A model generated the notes under the pieces. The model was given only the letters and a program-made list of their open reading frames with translations. It was not told where the DNA came from and did no database searches. This document shows, in pieces, positions 36,001-47,060 of a DNA stretch of 64,000 bases (position 1 is the stretch's first letter; every line of letters starts with the position of its first letter). The position numbers were made by a program, and so were the translations under genes. The DNA is from Lithospermum erythrorhizon. Its lineage: Eukaryota > Streptophyta > Magnoliopsida > Boraginales > Boraginaceae. The DNA is taken from NCBI GenBank assembly GCA_019722365.1, contig JADFUC010001889.1, positions 868,001-932,000 on the forward strand, in the 5' to 3' direction.

Positions 36001-38710
36001 CGCATTAGGAGCTGCAAGAGGCAAGTTGAAATGATCTCCAATATTTGAAGAGATATGAAATCTTCACCTAAGTGAACAGCAAGAACTATTTTTTGCACGT
36101 ATAGTTGCAACAATACAGCATGACGGTCAAAACCAATGCAAAAGATAAAAAGAAACAAAAATTGCTTGTTATAGAAATAGATCGAGACATATCTTCAGTA
36201 TGATCTTAAACTTTAAACAGCCAAAATCTGCAAATAAGATCCAGTCCCAATTATAACAGGATAATATTGATTCTATCAGGAGTTAAGGACAGACACATGT
36301 CACACAGAAGTACAATAGTTCCCTAGAAATAAAGCTGGTCCAGGCGACAAAAAATGGGAAATAAGTCTGGGTAGCCTTTACATGTGCATTTGAAGATAAT
36401 ATGCATATATAGGTCAGAACTGTTTGAAAAAGAAACCAGGGCTAATCTGGCTGGGTTTTTACTTACTAAATGCTAATGACTCTGGATAAATTCCAGATAG
36501 GAGAGGATGAAGAGCACATGCTAGTACAAAAAACATTAGAGACATAATACAAGTCCTTTTCACTAACAATTCTTCCTCCGAAAAATGCAAAAATATAAGT
36601 AATCATCCCTACCCCTCTTTTGTCACTTAATTGACACTCCAAATGTTCTAAAGTATAATTACATGTCCAGGTTTGACATATCTTCACTCATTTTCTGGAC
36701 AATGCATACTACATAGAGATGTGAAATCGAGCAACATTCTACTCGATGATAGCATGTGTGCCAAGGTTGCCGATTTTGGTTTCTCTAAATATGCAGCTCA
36801 GGAGGGGGATAGTTATACTTCAGTAGAAGTCCGAGGCACAGCTGGGTACTTGGATCCTGAGTAAGTAAATGAGCACTAAAGCACAATTTAAAATTTCCAT
36901 TAACTCACGATTACTTAATATGTCCTCCGTCTCTAAATATGTGACTGTTTAATTAAAGGTAATCATTACACTTTATGATGAGAAGTGGAGCTTTATAGGG
37001 ACAAAAGTATAAAGATAGTGACAAAAGTATAACTGGAATCCTATATGATCAACTAAAATAGACAACACTATTGTTCTAAACAATCAAATATTTACACATG
37101 GAGGGAGTACAAAGTTTGCATTTCAGACAAGACATGTGGAGACAATATGCAAAAGCATATTGATTTCCATTTTCTATTCCTACACTTCTAAGGACTTCCT
37201 GCAAAAACAGGAAAAAATCGTTGAAATGAAGTATAGCAAAATAGTTAATATCATTTTCTGCTTCAAACATCCTGCACAATTTTGCATGTTTGCTACAAAT
37301 TTTCCCTTCTTAATATAGGTACTACTCAACGCAACATTTCTCTGCAAAAAGTGATGTATTTAGTTTCGGAGTTGTTCTTATGGAAATCATCACTGGCCGT
37401 GAACCCCTCAACGTGCAAAGGCCCCGCGCAGAATGGAGTTTGACTGAATGGGTATGACAAATCTCTAGCCTTCTGTTCCCAAAATATACAGCATATTGAA
37501 TAGATGTAGATTCATGTGCACAAGCATACATACATTGCAGAAATATCTAAGATATGACACTTTCTAGTCAATAACTAAAGGTTCTAAAAGATTATATGCA
37601 CCACTCCTTACAGTCCTACAAATTAAGCAAGTAACCTGGAGAAACAGAAAATATTAATTTAACTTATGGAAATCGATGTGTTAGTAACTGAAAATAGAAA
37701 GCATTACATTAGCAACTCAAGAGCTATATCAATAATGTCGACATGCTTTAATGAGCGGAAGAAAAGGTTAGAATCTTCTCAATTTTCAGATCACTTGACT
37801 TCTCTCAAGTGCTTAGAATGCAAAGAAGTTCGTTAAAAAACTTAGCGTTAATGTAGCAATCATCACATTTTTGCCTTCATTCACCATTTCATAACACATC
37901 TTTTAAAATGAACCATTTGATCACTCATTTTTGCACGTTGGGCAAATTTGGTATTACTCTTAAATTTAAATTTAAATGTTAACCCCGAGGACATGTACCA
38001 GTCACATGACAATTTTCAGGGGATTTTTAGAAATTTCATATCAAAAAAATTTAAAAGAAAAGGAAGAGGTATTAACCCCACCTTCTAAATCAACAATGTG
38101 ATAGAGAAAAGAGATGATATCAACTGTAAGAAGTTGAGGAATCATAGGGATTGGAAATAGGGAAGATAATGAACTGGTTTTATAAGGCTTCATCAATTTG
38201 GTAGAATCTGTCAGTTCAAAGTTGTTGGAAGCAAAACTTTAAAAACTAAAAATCAATTCACCTATTATATGACGAAGTCATTATTTTTACTACTGTACTT
38301 GGAATGCTTATACACATACTTGGATTTTAATTTTCATGTGTCCATTATAGTGACACACAAGTGTTTGTTTATAACAGGCAAAACGTAACATTAAAAACGC
38401 CAAAATTGAGGAAGTTGTGGATGCTAGCTTAAAAGGAGGGTATCATGCAGAAGCAATGTGGAGAGTAATGGAGGTTTCTTTGGCATGTATTGAGTCCTAC
38501 TCTGCCAATAGACCAACCATGGCCGATATTGTCAGAGAGTTGGAGGATGCTTTGATCATAGAGAATAATGCATCAGAATATATGAGGTCCATCGAAAGTA
38601 TGTATAGTGTTGGAGGATCAAATCGCTTCTCAGAGAGGATAGTCATTATTCCACCTTCACCAATTCAGACAGAAACATTATCTGTACCTATTCTTCCCCG
38701 ACCAAGATAA
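33012..38710 (+). CDS. SYMRK: Symbiosis receptor-like kinase SYMRK, short form without malectin-like domain
   Basis: Thirteen exons: 33012-33105, 33247-33306, 33409-33559, 33709-33780, 34445-34516, 34616-34687, 34779-34957, 35271-35497, 35749-35875, 35952-36020, 36671-36860, 37319-37451 and 38378-38710. All phases agree, giving 592 residues. Order: signal peptide (1 to about 30); GDPC motif at 77-80; three 72-base exons encoding two LRRs and a YFGCN cap; transmembrane helix about 190-213; kinase with [11 protein letters not shown] (272-282), Lys293, Tyr gatekeeper 338, HRD 389-391, DFG 409-411 and YLDPE. The C-terminal [14 protein letters not shown] is diagnostic of SYMRK/DMI2/NORK, which relays microbial signals at the plasma membrane in the common symbiosis pathway. 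The malectin-like domain expected before GDPC is absent; exon 2 ([12 protein letters not shown]) resembles its extreme C-terminal edge. Intron 10 is GC-AG. All catalytic residues are present. Confidence 0.95.
36921..37107. mobile_element. Stowaway-like MITE in a SYMRK intron
   Basis: This 187-base element sits in intron 11 (36861-37318) of SYMRK. Its left end reads TGTCCTCCGTCTCTAAATAT and its right end, on the minus strand, CTCCCTCCATGTGTAAATAT; both continue to GATTGTTT/GACTGTTT. TA dinucleotides flank both sides, as expected for a Tc1/mariner target duplication. It has no coding capacity. It lies well clear of both splice sites and should not disturb splicing. Confidence 0.82.
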
Positions 38711-39294
38711 CTTAGCCAGAGAGAAATAAAGCCTCTAATTCAGACAGAAACATTATCCTTTAACTACCTGTCTAAATTGTTCAGTTCTGTTATACCACGA
38801 GGAACTTGAAGTTCTCAATAACATTAAATAATGGCTTCCCACGCGCTTAATTTTAGATTGATTTACTTCAGTAGACATATTAATTAAACTACTATTTTTT
38901 GTAGTCAACCACAATCTTCACCACATCTAAATCAGTTGCCAACACTGCTATGTGGTGGTAAATTCTACCTTCGTCTCACACATCTTCATATCATTTTTAT
39001 TGAATACAAACCTTAATCTACTCAACAGTCACAAGTACCTCCGGGGAAAACACTAATAGAAGCCAGATCAATAATATTAAAAAATTATAAAGCATCACGC
39101 TCATGATGACAAATTCTTTGATCAGAAGTTACGACAATCAAATGAGAAAAAGAATCAGAGATTAAACAAAGAAACCATACCAACACACTCCAAATATACA
39201 TATAACCACCATTATATAACAAACAAAATGTGTTCAGCTTACAAATACATGAAGGTAAAGCAGCAGTATCTCAACATACAGAGTCCTCATAACA
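38711..39294. other. Convergent SYMRK-BRICK1 spacer
   Basis: The two genes end toward each other here, so the 584 bases should hold both 3' UTRs. The phrase AATTCAGACAGAAACATTATC from the end of the SYMRK coding region is repeated at 38738, just after the stop codon. Nothing else was recognised. Confidence 0.5.
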
Positions 39295-40295
39295 TCAAGA
39301 AGTAGTGAAGAGAGAAGGATTAGCTGTTGCTGTGCTGACTTGTACTTCGAGCAATTCCAATCGACGCTCTAATGTGTCCAGCTTCTCATTAAGTGACGAT
39401 AATTTGCTCTTCGTTGTCCCCTCTAATCAATCAACACCCAAAGAAACAAAAAAATCAACAAAATAGAATTAAACATTCAAAGTAAACAACGATTCAATGA
39501 ATTATAGATGTTAATTCAATAATTCTTTAGCTTCTCGTTTAAACGAGAATAATAAGATCTTCCTCGTAGCTTCTAATCAATCAACATTCAAATAAAACCA
39601 AAATTCAATAAAAAAATCCTCACAAGTAATCATTTAACTAAACAATAATTGAATAAATAAATTATTGATAACAATTCAATAACTCCTCAGCCTCTCATTA
39701 ATCCATGATAATTTGCTCTTCCTTGTAGCCTCTAATCAATCCACATTCAAATAAAACCAAAATTCAATAAATTCCTCTCAATTAAACATTCAAATTAAAC
39801 AATAATTCAAGAAATTCTACACTCAAAATAAGCAATAATTCACAAAATTCTACAAACAATAATTCAATAAATTCTACAAACAAAATTAAACAATAATTCA
39901 ATAAATTCTACAAACAAAATAAACAATGATTCAAAAATTCCGCACAAAAAAATCAAACAATAATTCAAAAAATTCCATAAACATTAAACAATAATCCAAT
40001 AAATTCCATAAAAATTAAACAATAATCCAATAAATTATATAAAAATTAAACAATAATTCAATAAATTCTACAAACAAAATAAACAATAATTCAAAAAATT
40101 CCACACAAAATTAAACAAAAAATTAAATAAATTCCACAAAAATGACCAAAAAGTGTGTATACCGAACTGGACAAGGAAATCAAAGAGACGACGAATATTG
40201 AGTGAAATGTTTGATATGAATTCGCGATTTTCCCAATCAGCTTGAACTGCTATTCCCACATTAACTGCGTTTGTGATTCCTCCAGCTCGAGCCAT
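39295..40295 (-). CDS. BRK1: BRICK1, subunit of the SCAR/WAVE actin-regulating complex
   Basis: Exon 1 (40295-40163) reads MARAGGITNAVNVGIAVQAD through LVQF; exon 2 (39422-39295) reads GTTKSKLSSLNEKLDTLERR and ends NPSLFTTS. They join in phase 1 across a 740-base GT-AG intron to give 86 residues, the normal length for plant BRK1/HSPC300. The central heptad pattern is the coiled coil by which the protein enters the five-subunit SCAR/WAVE complex, which activates ARP2/3 for actin nucleation in epidermal lobe and trichome growth. The sequence is nearly invariant among plants and no residue looks damaged. The intron is unusual, being filled with repeats that include degenerate copies of its own 3' splice junction. 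Confidence 0.97.
39423..40140. repeat. Tandem repeats filling the BRICK1 intron
   Basis: Two layers are visible. Near exon 2, the forward phrase CTTCTCATTAAGTGACGATAA...TCTAATCAATCAACA (exon 2 start plus adjacent intron, 39382-39436) recurs in altered form at about 39530-39586 and 39690-39746, 150-160 bases apart. Further toward exon 1, a shorter unit close to ATTAAACAATAATTCAATAA, with TTCTACAAACAAA or TTCCATAAAA, recurs some ten times up to about 40130. Confidence 0.8.
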
Positions 40296-42544
40296 TTTCC
40301 GATTTAATGAGCATTACCAACTCACAATAATAATTGTAGATCTATGAAGGGCATTATGAGTCGAGTTTGAGAAATTTTAGCTAAAGAGATGTTATCGAGC
40401 CGGTATTTCAATCGCCGGCTAACTGTTAATCATGTTCGCTGAATCAGATTTAAATTTTCTGCTTTTTAATTCGAACCGGTTACAATTCATTACCTTGGAT
40501 CAAAATTCATTTTGATTAGTTCGAAAATGAGCTCGTCTATTCGATTATTTTATCTTTTTACTAATTTATTCTGAACAATTCATAAATAATAAATACGAAG
40601 TATGTACAATGACTTGGAAGTTGCATCGGCCTATTCGCTATCAAATTTCTAAGTATCCAATCTGCTATACTCTGGACCTGAATTTGGGTGGTTTGCAAAC
40701 ACGACATGAATCATAACCCTGAATTCAAATCGTTTTGATTCAATTTGTTTCAATCCTATTTAAATTGTCAAACGACCGACTCTCCCAAATCCAAATTGCC
40801 TCAACATAGCCTGGCACGAGTCGAGCTCAACCCAGCGGCACCTCTCGGTCTATATGGAGGAAGCTTCGAAGTGAGCCGGCTCGATACTAGCTTATACGAT
40901 TATTATTATATATTAAAATAATTTTTACATTTATCAATTCTATCGGCCGCGACCAACGTATCATATGATGATCTTTTGTTATAATCTAGCTTAACGCTAA
41001 CGCCCAATTTATCTATTTTCAATTAACGTTAATCTATATTATTTTTTTATAGTATCATACCTCCATTTCAAATTAAAACGAATTTTTACTTAATTTCTGC
41101 ATAATAATTTTAATCATCAATTACTTTTACGATATTATGAAAAATTATAAAAATAATATTATGAAATTTTTAAAAAAATTCAAATGATATCAATTTTATA
41201 TTTTTCTGACAAATGTAATAAAAAGTACTCATGGCCAAAAGTTCTCGACACGCAATCCCAAAACGGCCAATTAATTTAAACGAGTGAAAGATCATTTTAA
41301 AATTTGAAATTTATTTCTGCCAGATAATCTCGAACTTCAACGAGCGCCATCAACGGGGCCGAACAAAAAATTCTCCAGACTCACTCAGTTCGACAACGGC
41401 TCATCTAGCTGAGACTCTGCCTTAGCTCATGGTTATTTAATATTTTGATGAGTGGAGTCAAATCTATGTGTCCTGATGGATTGAAGAATTTCAACCCCAC
41501 CAACAAATGAGGTTTATTGGTCAAATCTATGACACATTTAAGGTGGCCAAATAAAAATTGCTAAATTTTATACACGCACCCGAATTAATGAAATCATTTG
41601 GTATATGAACTATTCAACCTTTCAAATAGGTATTTGGACTATATTTTTGACACATGAACTTTTTAAAATCGTGGCACCTATAATTTTCAAAACTAAAATC
41701 AATTTTTAAAAAGCGCAATTTCCCCACCCCCCACCCTCACCCCTTCCCCTCTCCTCCCTAATTATCAACTTTCGATTCTGTAGACAACAATTTATCTTTC
41801 ATGTTGGAATCTTGCAAAATCTATTATTTTAAATATATCATTATCTTTTTTAAATGCTTCCTTTGCTAACACCTTCAATTAGTTTCTGTTAATGAAAATC
41901 AAATGCAGAGAAAATCTAAACGGATGAATTTGGATAAGATTTATGGGTAAAGTTCTATATTAGCTCAAAAAAAGTATTCCAAATAAAAACTTTTATTCCT
42001 AAGAGTAAAAAACCTATATTAAATACCAAAACTAATACGATATGCTACTTTTATATTATTACTATAAGTTGTACTATACCACTATATTATTATATGTTAC
42101 TATCACTATATTAAATAGCAAAGAATCAAAAATAGAGAATGGAGTAATAATCGCAGATATTACATTTGCACTTCGTCTCAAGACATTTTTCTACCATATC
42201 GTGATGGTAACATTTATAATGAAAATTAATCCGACAAAATACTACTCCCTTTCCCAACTTTCTTTACATATTTCTAACAAAAATAATATTTACTTTTATT
42301 TTATTTACATATTTCAAAATAATACTATTCATAACATATTCCAAATTTTCAATTTCCAATAATCATCTTGTTCCATTGTCTACATACTCCAAAGACTTGT
42401 TGAGATTCTGAGAATAATCACTTGATGTTGCTCACGTCATCCACTCTCCAAAACCTCACAAAATCTTCATATTTGGCTTTGTCTTTGTTTCTTAATCAAA
42501 TCTCCTACATAGTTTCATTATTTTATCTCTAAATTATCCTCAAC
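40296..42544. other. Intergenic, AT-rich with some transposon-like patches
   Basis: The 5' flank of BRICK1 should lie at the left end. A GC-richer patch at about 40790-40890 (GAGTCGAGCTCAACCCAGC) and a pyrimidine-rich run at about 41710-41760 are probably old transposon pieces. A 106-residue frame at 42042 is AT-driven and has no family signature. Confidence 0.4.
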
Positions 42545-42768
42545 AATTCATTTTTATCTTTTAAAAAATTCATTCTTTGATCCAAGAAAGCTTCTAGAAT
42601 TGATTTTTATCTTTAAAAAAATCCATTCTTGGGTCTAATACAGCTTCAAGAACCCATTTTTATTTTTGTTTAAAAATTCATTCTTTGATACTAGAAATGT
42701 TCAAGAAGCCATTTTTATCTTAAAAAAATTCATTAAGAAAGCTTCAAGAATCCATTTTTATTGACCCT
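42545..42768. repeat. Imperfect tandem repeat, unit about 55-60 bases
   Basis: Four units have the order CATTTTTATCTT, TTAAAAAATTCATTCTTTGA, a variable word, then GAAAGCTTCAAGAA. The last unit is shortened. No frame is conserved across units. Confidence 0.75.
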
Positions 42769-44052
42769 ATTTGGTTAAAAAATTACTGAGGTGCTCCACT
42801 CCTCACCTTCTTCATCCTCCCCCTCTCCAATATCTAATGCCACATTGTTTCATGAAGGTGTAGTGTGTGGGGTCTCACAGGATGATAATGAACAAGACGA
42901 TAAGCTATATGGCATGTCTTCAAGATGGTGTTATTCTTGGAGCAGACACATGAGGAACTGAAGGACCTATTGTTTCGATATTTTCAGAATCGAAAGTTGA
43001 TAATTTGGGGGAAGGGGTAAGGGATGAGGATGAGGTGGAGGTAGGATGTAATTTTGTAGATGATGGATTAAAAATTATATGTATAAAGTAGCGAGCTATT
43101 CTCGGATGCCGCTTGCTTAAATTACTTTTTAAAAATAATTTTGATTTCGAAAAGCATTGCGACGCCACGATTTTCAAAATTTCAAGCATCAAAATTTAGC
43201 TTCCAGGCTTATTCGAAATATCAGCTTCGTGCTGGCTTCATTTAACAATAAAAATCTTTGTTTTCTATTTAAACGACTATTAAATCGCAGAATAACTTAA
43301 ATAAATAAATATTTAAAATTACATATTCCTAAACTAATCAAAAATATTAATTCAATTATGTATATAGATGAGAAGACAAATTTTTTTACCATAGCTTTAT
43401 ATACTCTATGTATATTCCTCAAGTAGATTCCTTTTAAAAAAAACATGTATGTTGAATGATTTATCTAACATTTTTATTGTAACCGATTTGAAAGTTTTGA
43501 TACAACATATTCACCTTCACCCTATATTTTGATTTTCAAACACCACCAGTTCTCAGGTTTCACGTGACCACCTTTCAGGTGCATTTTTATCATTTTACGA
43601 GTTTTGCAGATCTTCCTTAAAAAACTAATGATTAAATTGATGTCATATAAATGATTAAATTGATGTCATATATTACAACAGTTTCCAAAAAGGACCTGAT
43701 ATCTAGTGTTTCAAAAGTTAGCACTTTTAATTGAATGGTGATATGTAAGAAAAGATTGAAAATACATCAAAATTACACATAGGAAAATGATTTTATTATA
43801 ATTTTCATTTCAAATAACCACATACTCTAATTTCTTAGATGATTAATATAAATCAAATTAATTTTCTTGTGATGATAATTTCCCTAACTATAAGCCACAT
43901 ATTGAGGAAAATAAGCCTCCTCTCCTACCATCATCAACGTTAAAACCGCTTAGACACTAATCTATATATCTTTGGTTATGCCATTATTGGTGTTACATAT
44001 TGCAACTTTGTGTACCACACATGTTTTAAGGATGTCAATAACTTTGGTTTTT
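42769..44052. other. Upstream region of the polcalcin gene
   Basis: No gene was recognised; a 90-residue Ser/Thr-rich frame at 42920 (-) has no family signature. A perfect 22-base direct repeat, ATGATTAAATTGATGTCATATA, occurs at 43627 and 43650. Confidence 0.45.
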
Positions 44053-44060
44053 CTATATAA
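44053..44060 (+). promoter_or_regulatory. Probable TATA box of the polcalcin gene
   Basis: CTATATAA lies 94 bases before the start codon. This leaves room for a short 5' UTR rich in A, as is usual for small, highly expressed pollen genes. Position and wording only; no transcript evidence. Confidence 0.6.
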
Positions 44061-44153
44061 GTTGATGATTTCCTAAAAAAACATAATCAAATAAAAACAT
44101 CCCTGAAGAAAATATATTATAACAACATCAATCAAGAAAAGAGCATTAAAAAG

Positions 44154-44399
44154 ATGGCTGATGATGCTGCAGTATATGAGAGAATTTTCAAGCGTTTCGA
44201 CGCCAATGGTGACGGGAAAGTCTCGTCTTCTGAACTTGCTGATGCTCTGAAAGCACTTGGCTCAGTCTCTCAAGAAGAAGTGAAGCGTCTGATGGATGAA
44301 CTCGACACCGATCGCAATGGCTTCATTTCTTTTGAAGAGTTCACAAACTTTGCCAAGGCTAACACAGGCTTGATCAAGGATTTGGCCAAGATTTTCTAA
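44154..44399 (+). CDS. Polcalcin, two-EF-hand calcium-binding pollen protein
   Basis: An intact single-exon gene of 81 residues starts at AAGATGGCTGATG. It has two canonical EF-hand loops: residues 16-27 (DANGDGKVSSSE) and 51-62 (DTDRNGFISFEE), with every calcium-coordinating position filled. The framework ERIFKRFD, ALKALGSV and the C-terminal GLIKDLAKIF are typical of polcalcins, small pollen calcium sensors that are also known as cross-reactive plant allergens (Bet v 4, Che a 3 type). It is a few residues shorter at the N-terminus than most members. The second loop has Arg-Asn where the family usually has Gly-Asp, a substitution that may lower affinity slightly. It is probably expressed in mature pollen. 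A possible TATA box lies at 44053. Confidence 0.95.
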   Translation: MADDAAVYERIFKRFDANGDGKVSSSELADALKALGSVSQEEVKRLMDELDTDRNGFISFEEFTNFAKANTGLIKDLAKIF

Positions 44400-45053
44400 C
44401 TTGTTGTTTCAGTCCTCCCTCCTTCCCTATTTCATTGTCACATTTGATAGATAGACAAGATAGGAAGGAGGTAATATATGTATCATCACCCCTTTAATCT
44501 TTGTGGAAGTAGTGCCAAATATTTTGCTAGTTTTATTGTAGATCCACATGTTCTACAAATGTTCAGTAATAATGTTGTCAATCTTATTATACTTTTAATT
44601 GAATATAATTTGACATACTATATTGTAGAAATGTGAAATAGGCTGTCTGAAAGTTCTTCCTTTAATGTTGTCAATATTCTATCATCCTTGTACAAAAAAA
44701 ACTAAGGTTATATATTGGCCATCTTAACACACATTTTTGCAATCTTCTTTTACATCTTACGATGAATCCGAGGCGTATGATATGCCATCTTCTCTGGCAT
44801 CAGGAACTGAGGAATGAGGATGCAAATATATACTCATTACTCAGAAAGCTAGTTTCTATCATATATACATTACAAAAATCAAGAAAGTTATAAAGGATTT
44901 ACAGGTACACACACGGTTCTTCAGCGTGAATAGAGGTGATCATCATTTTCATACTCTGATAATCCTGACATAGCTAAGGCTAGATGACTCTTGATTTCAC
45001 TATTCATATTGTTGTATATGCCTTGAATATTCTGAAGTGCTGCCAACAAGGAA
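44400..45053. other. 3' flank of polcalcin and intergenic DNA
   Basis: The first 200 bases are probably 3' UTR. Nothing else was recognised. Confidence 0.4.
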
Positions 45054-45158
45054 GATCGGGACTTTTGTCGGGGGTTGCAAACCCCGATTCAAGTCCCGAC
45101 CAAATCAAGGGCCGAGTATTGGGAAGACGTATGTATTCGGGACTTGTCTTAGTCCCGA
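45054..45158. repeat. Two nested TCGGGACTT hairpins
   Basis: A palindrome with 23-base arms (45054-45076 and 45079-45101, 18 of 23 positions pairing) is followed by TCGGGACT at 45137 and AGTCCCGA at 45151, an 8-base perfect stem with a 6-base loop. All four arms share TCGGGACT(T). It is GC-rich in AT-rich surroundings and probably part of an LTR or a transposon end. Confidence 0.75.
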
Positions 45159-45544
45159 TCTTTCTCCGACCTCAGATATTTTGTATGGCTCGAGTAAGAT
45201 ATTATACGATAAATAGCCTTCTAGCCTTTCTCTCTCGAATCTCTAACCTAAAACAATTTGAAATTTTATAGATTTATGCTTCTAGTTTAGCTGCTATCAA
45301 TAGCTTCTAAATTCCATAAACTATTTGCCAGACAGAGCAGACACCGAGAGCAAAGGCCGCTTAACTGTAATCGCTTCTTCCCCATTTGAAATAAGCTTTC
45401 CATGGGCCTGGCCATTAATTAGTCCTAACACTTTGTTGTGATACCACATTAAATATCCTGCTGCTATCTATTTTTCCTGTCTCGCTTTTCCTTTTACATA
45501 CACTCAGCGATCCCAGATTCGCCTGCTTATAACAAACCGGTGTA
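45159..45544. other. Unassigned, possibly LTR/leader of the following copia remnant
   Basis: It lies just upstream of copia gag-like sequence, so it may be LTR and leader. No LTR partner or primer binding site was recognised. Confidence 0.35.
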
Positions 45545-46640
45545 AAGGCTCTCGAAGTAGATAAATTTAATGAGAAATAGTCGGGTCTATGGCCAAATAA
45601 AGGTGAAGGTATTACGGAAGAGAGAAGTGGATCTCGGTCCTCTCACGATCCGCCTCAACCTCGTTCTCGATAATCGGGGTTCTTGTAGGAGAAAGCACAC
45701 TCCAACGTTGTCAAGTATCTCCTATACGGTGATTATTACAAGTTTCCGAAAATGACCACCGTTGATCGCGGGCTGTCGAAAGTCCGTATACATCGTGTTT
45801 AACTAACAAGTTGCTAAACAACGCTCTGCTCACTGCTGTGACGCAGTGAAGGTATGTCCTAAGATACGTACTTAGGATAAACCGGACACGTATATTATGT
45901 ATCTCAAGGTATTGATGTTTATGCCGGAGCACGGTGATGTGCCGCTTTACCTCAGGCTTTTTATCGCTGGCCATATGAAAATTCTTAAGGAATCCGACAA
46001 ATCTGCAAAGATTCTATAACTCCCAAGAAGCATCTCGCTTCAGCCGTGGAATCGAGACATACTGTAGCTGTCCTAGTTTGATACTTATGTCGTTGGATTA
46101 TTTCCGCTAACAAGAGTTTCTAGAGATCTCATAGTGGAAAAAGAAGTTTCCTAAGAAACATTTCAAACGGATCCAAACTAGGGGATGTCTGTTATTATCA
46201 GGCGAGAAGTGGGATACTGCAAACCCATTATCTCCCAAGAAGAGAAAGTGGGCACTTAATGCATTCGTACTCGCTGGCTGTTACGAGTAGTACAAAATCG
46301 AGGAAGATATAGCATGGTTCCCCGACAACTACATGTTTTACAATCGATATGTGGATACTTGATTTTATAATCTATCATATTTGTCCTAAGAGGGAATGGT
46401 TTTCGACTTATGAGCAAAGGGATGGTGGTATATTTCTATGGCCAACAGCTTCCAGCTTGTAAGGTAGTCGGGATAGATTCCTCATAATATTGGCTTAATT
46501 CATGACGGTAAGTTTTGTACTTTAGAAGATGCTCTATTATGTTCCATCAATTTACCTCAAGAATCCGATTACCAGCTCCGATAGAAAGTGGTTTCAGCTG
46601 GGGCTAAGGGATGAGCAACGCCTCATAGGGTTCTCAGGTG
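45545..46640 (+). mobile_element. Ty1/copia remnant: gag and protease region (forward)
   Basis: Forward reading gives LEVDKFNEK and, across a stop, SGLWP, which corresponds to the start of copia gag (KFNG...FGLW). Further on come EKAHS (about 45690) and a damaged zinc knuckle (CYYQARSG, about 46190). A block with the wording of the aspartic protease region follows: a DTG-like start at 46354, CPKREWFSTY altered by a frameshift, KVVGI-like wording, HDGKFCTLEDALLC and a VPS-like end near 46550. Almost every block is separated by frameshifts. Neither integrase nor reverse transcriptase follows; related RT sequence is found at 49.5-50.9 kb on the opposite strand. Confidence 0.75.
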
Positions 46641-47060
46641 ATTTCTCCCGAAGGTAAGCGTCGGAGTACGTTGTATTTTATACGTGGTCCTACGCTCGAT
46701 CCAAGCCTTTATTATTTTCGAGATGAAAAGTTTTGTTTATGGAAGTTATTTCCATAAACTTGGATGTGCCTACAACTATAAAAGAACCTCATATGCAGAC
46801 CTAGCCGACTAACACTTCATAATATATTGTTCTGTATTGTTTTGTGAGGAAAAAGATTTGAGAGTTTTCTTTGTGTTTGTTGTCTAAATGTACGGAGTTG
46901 TTCCATAAAACTTTTTAGAATCAATTTCAAAGACGCTAACACCATGTTAGCGATTTCGCTTTTATTCGATTACCATCAGATAAGTCACATACTAGAGATT
47001 AGTGCGACGCGGAAGGAGAAGTGCGTCTTAAAGTCGTGGAGCCTCGACTTATTCACCGAT
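46641..47060 (+). repeat. Possible LTR fragment
   Basis: This stretch has a promoter-like core (ACTATAAAAGAACC at 46776), a T-rich region and a hairpin CTAACACCATGTTAG at about 46937, as in many plant LTRs. No second copy was found in the window, so the assignment is tentative. Confidence 0.3.

Noticed and set aside
33012..38710. Reading the receptor kinase as a generic LRR or malectin kinase, or as the SYMRK-homologous SHRK type
   Set aside because: The juxtamembrane [12 protein letters not shown], the kinase wording and the C-terminal [12 protein letters not shown] block are those of SYMRK itself; SHRK-type proteins differ there.
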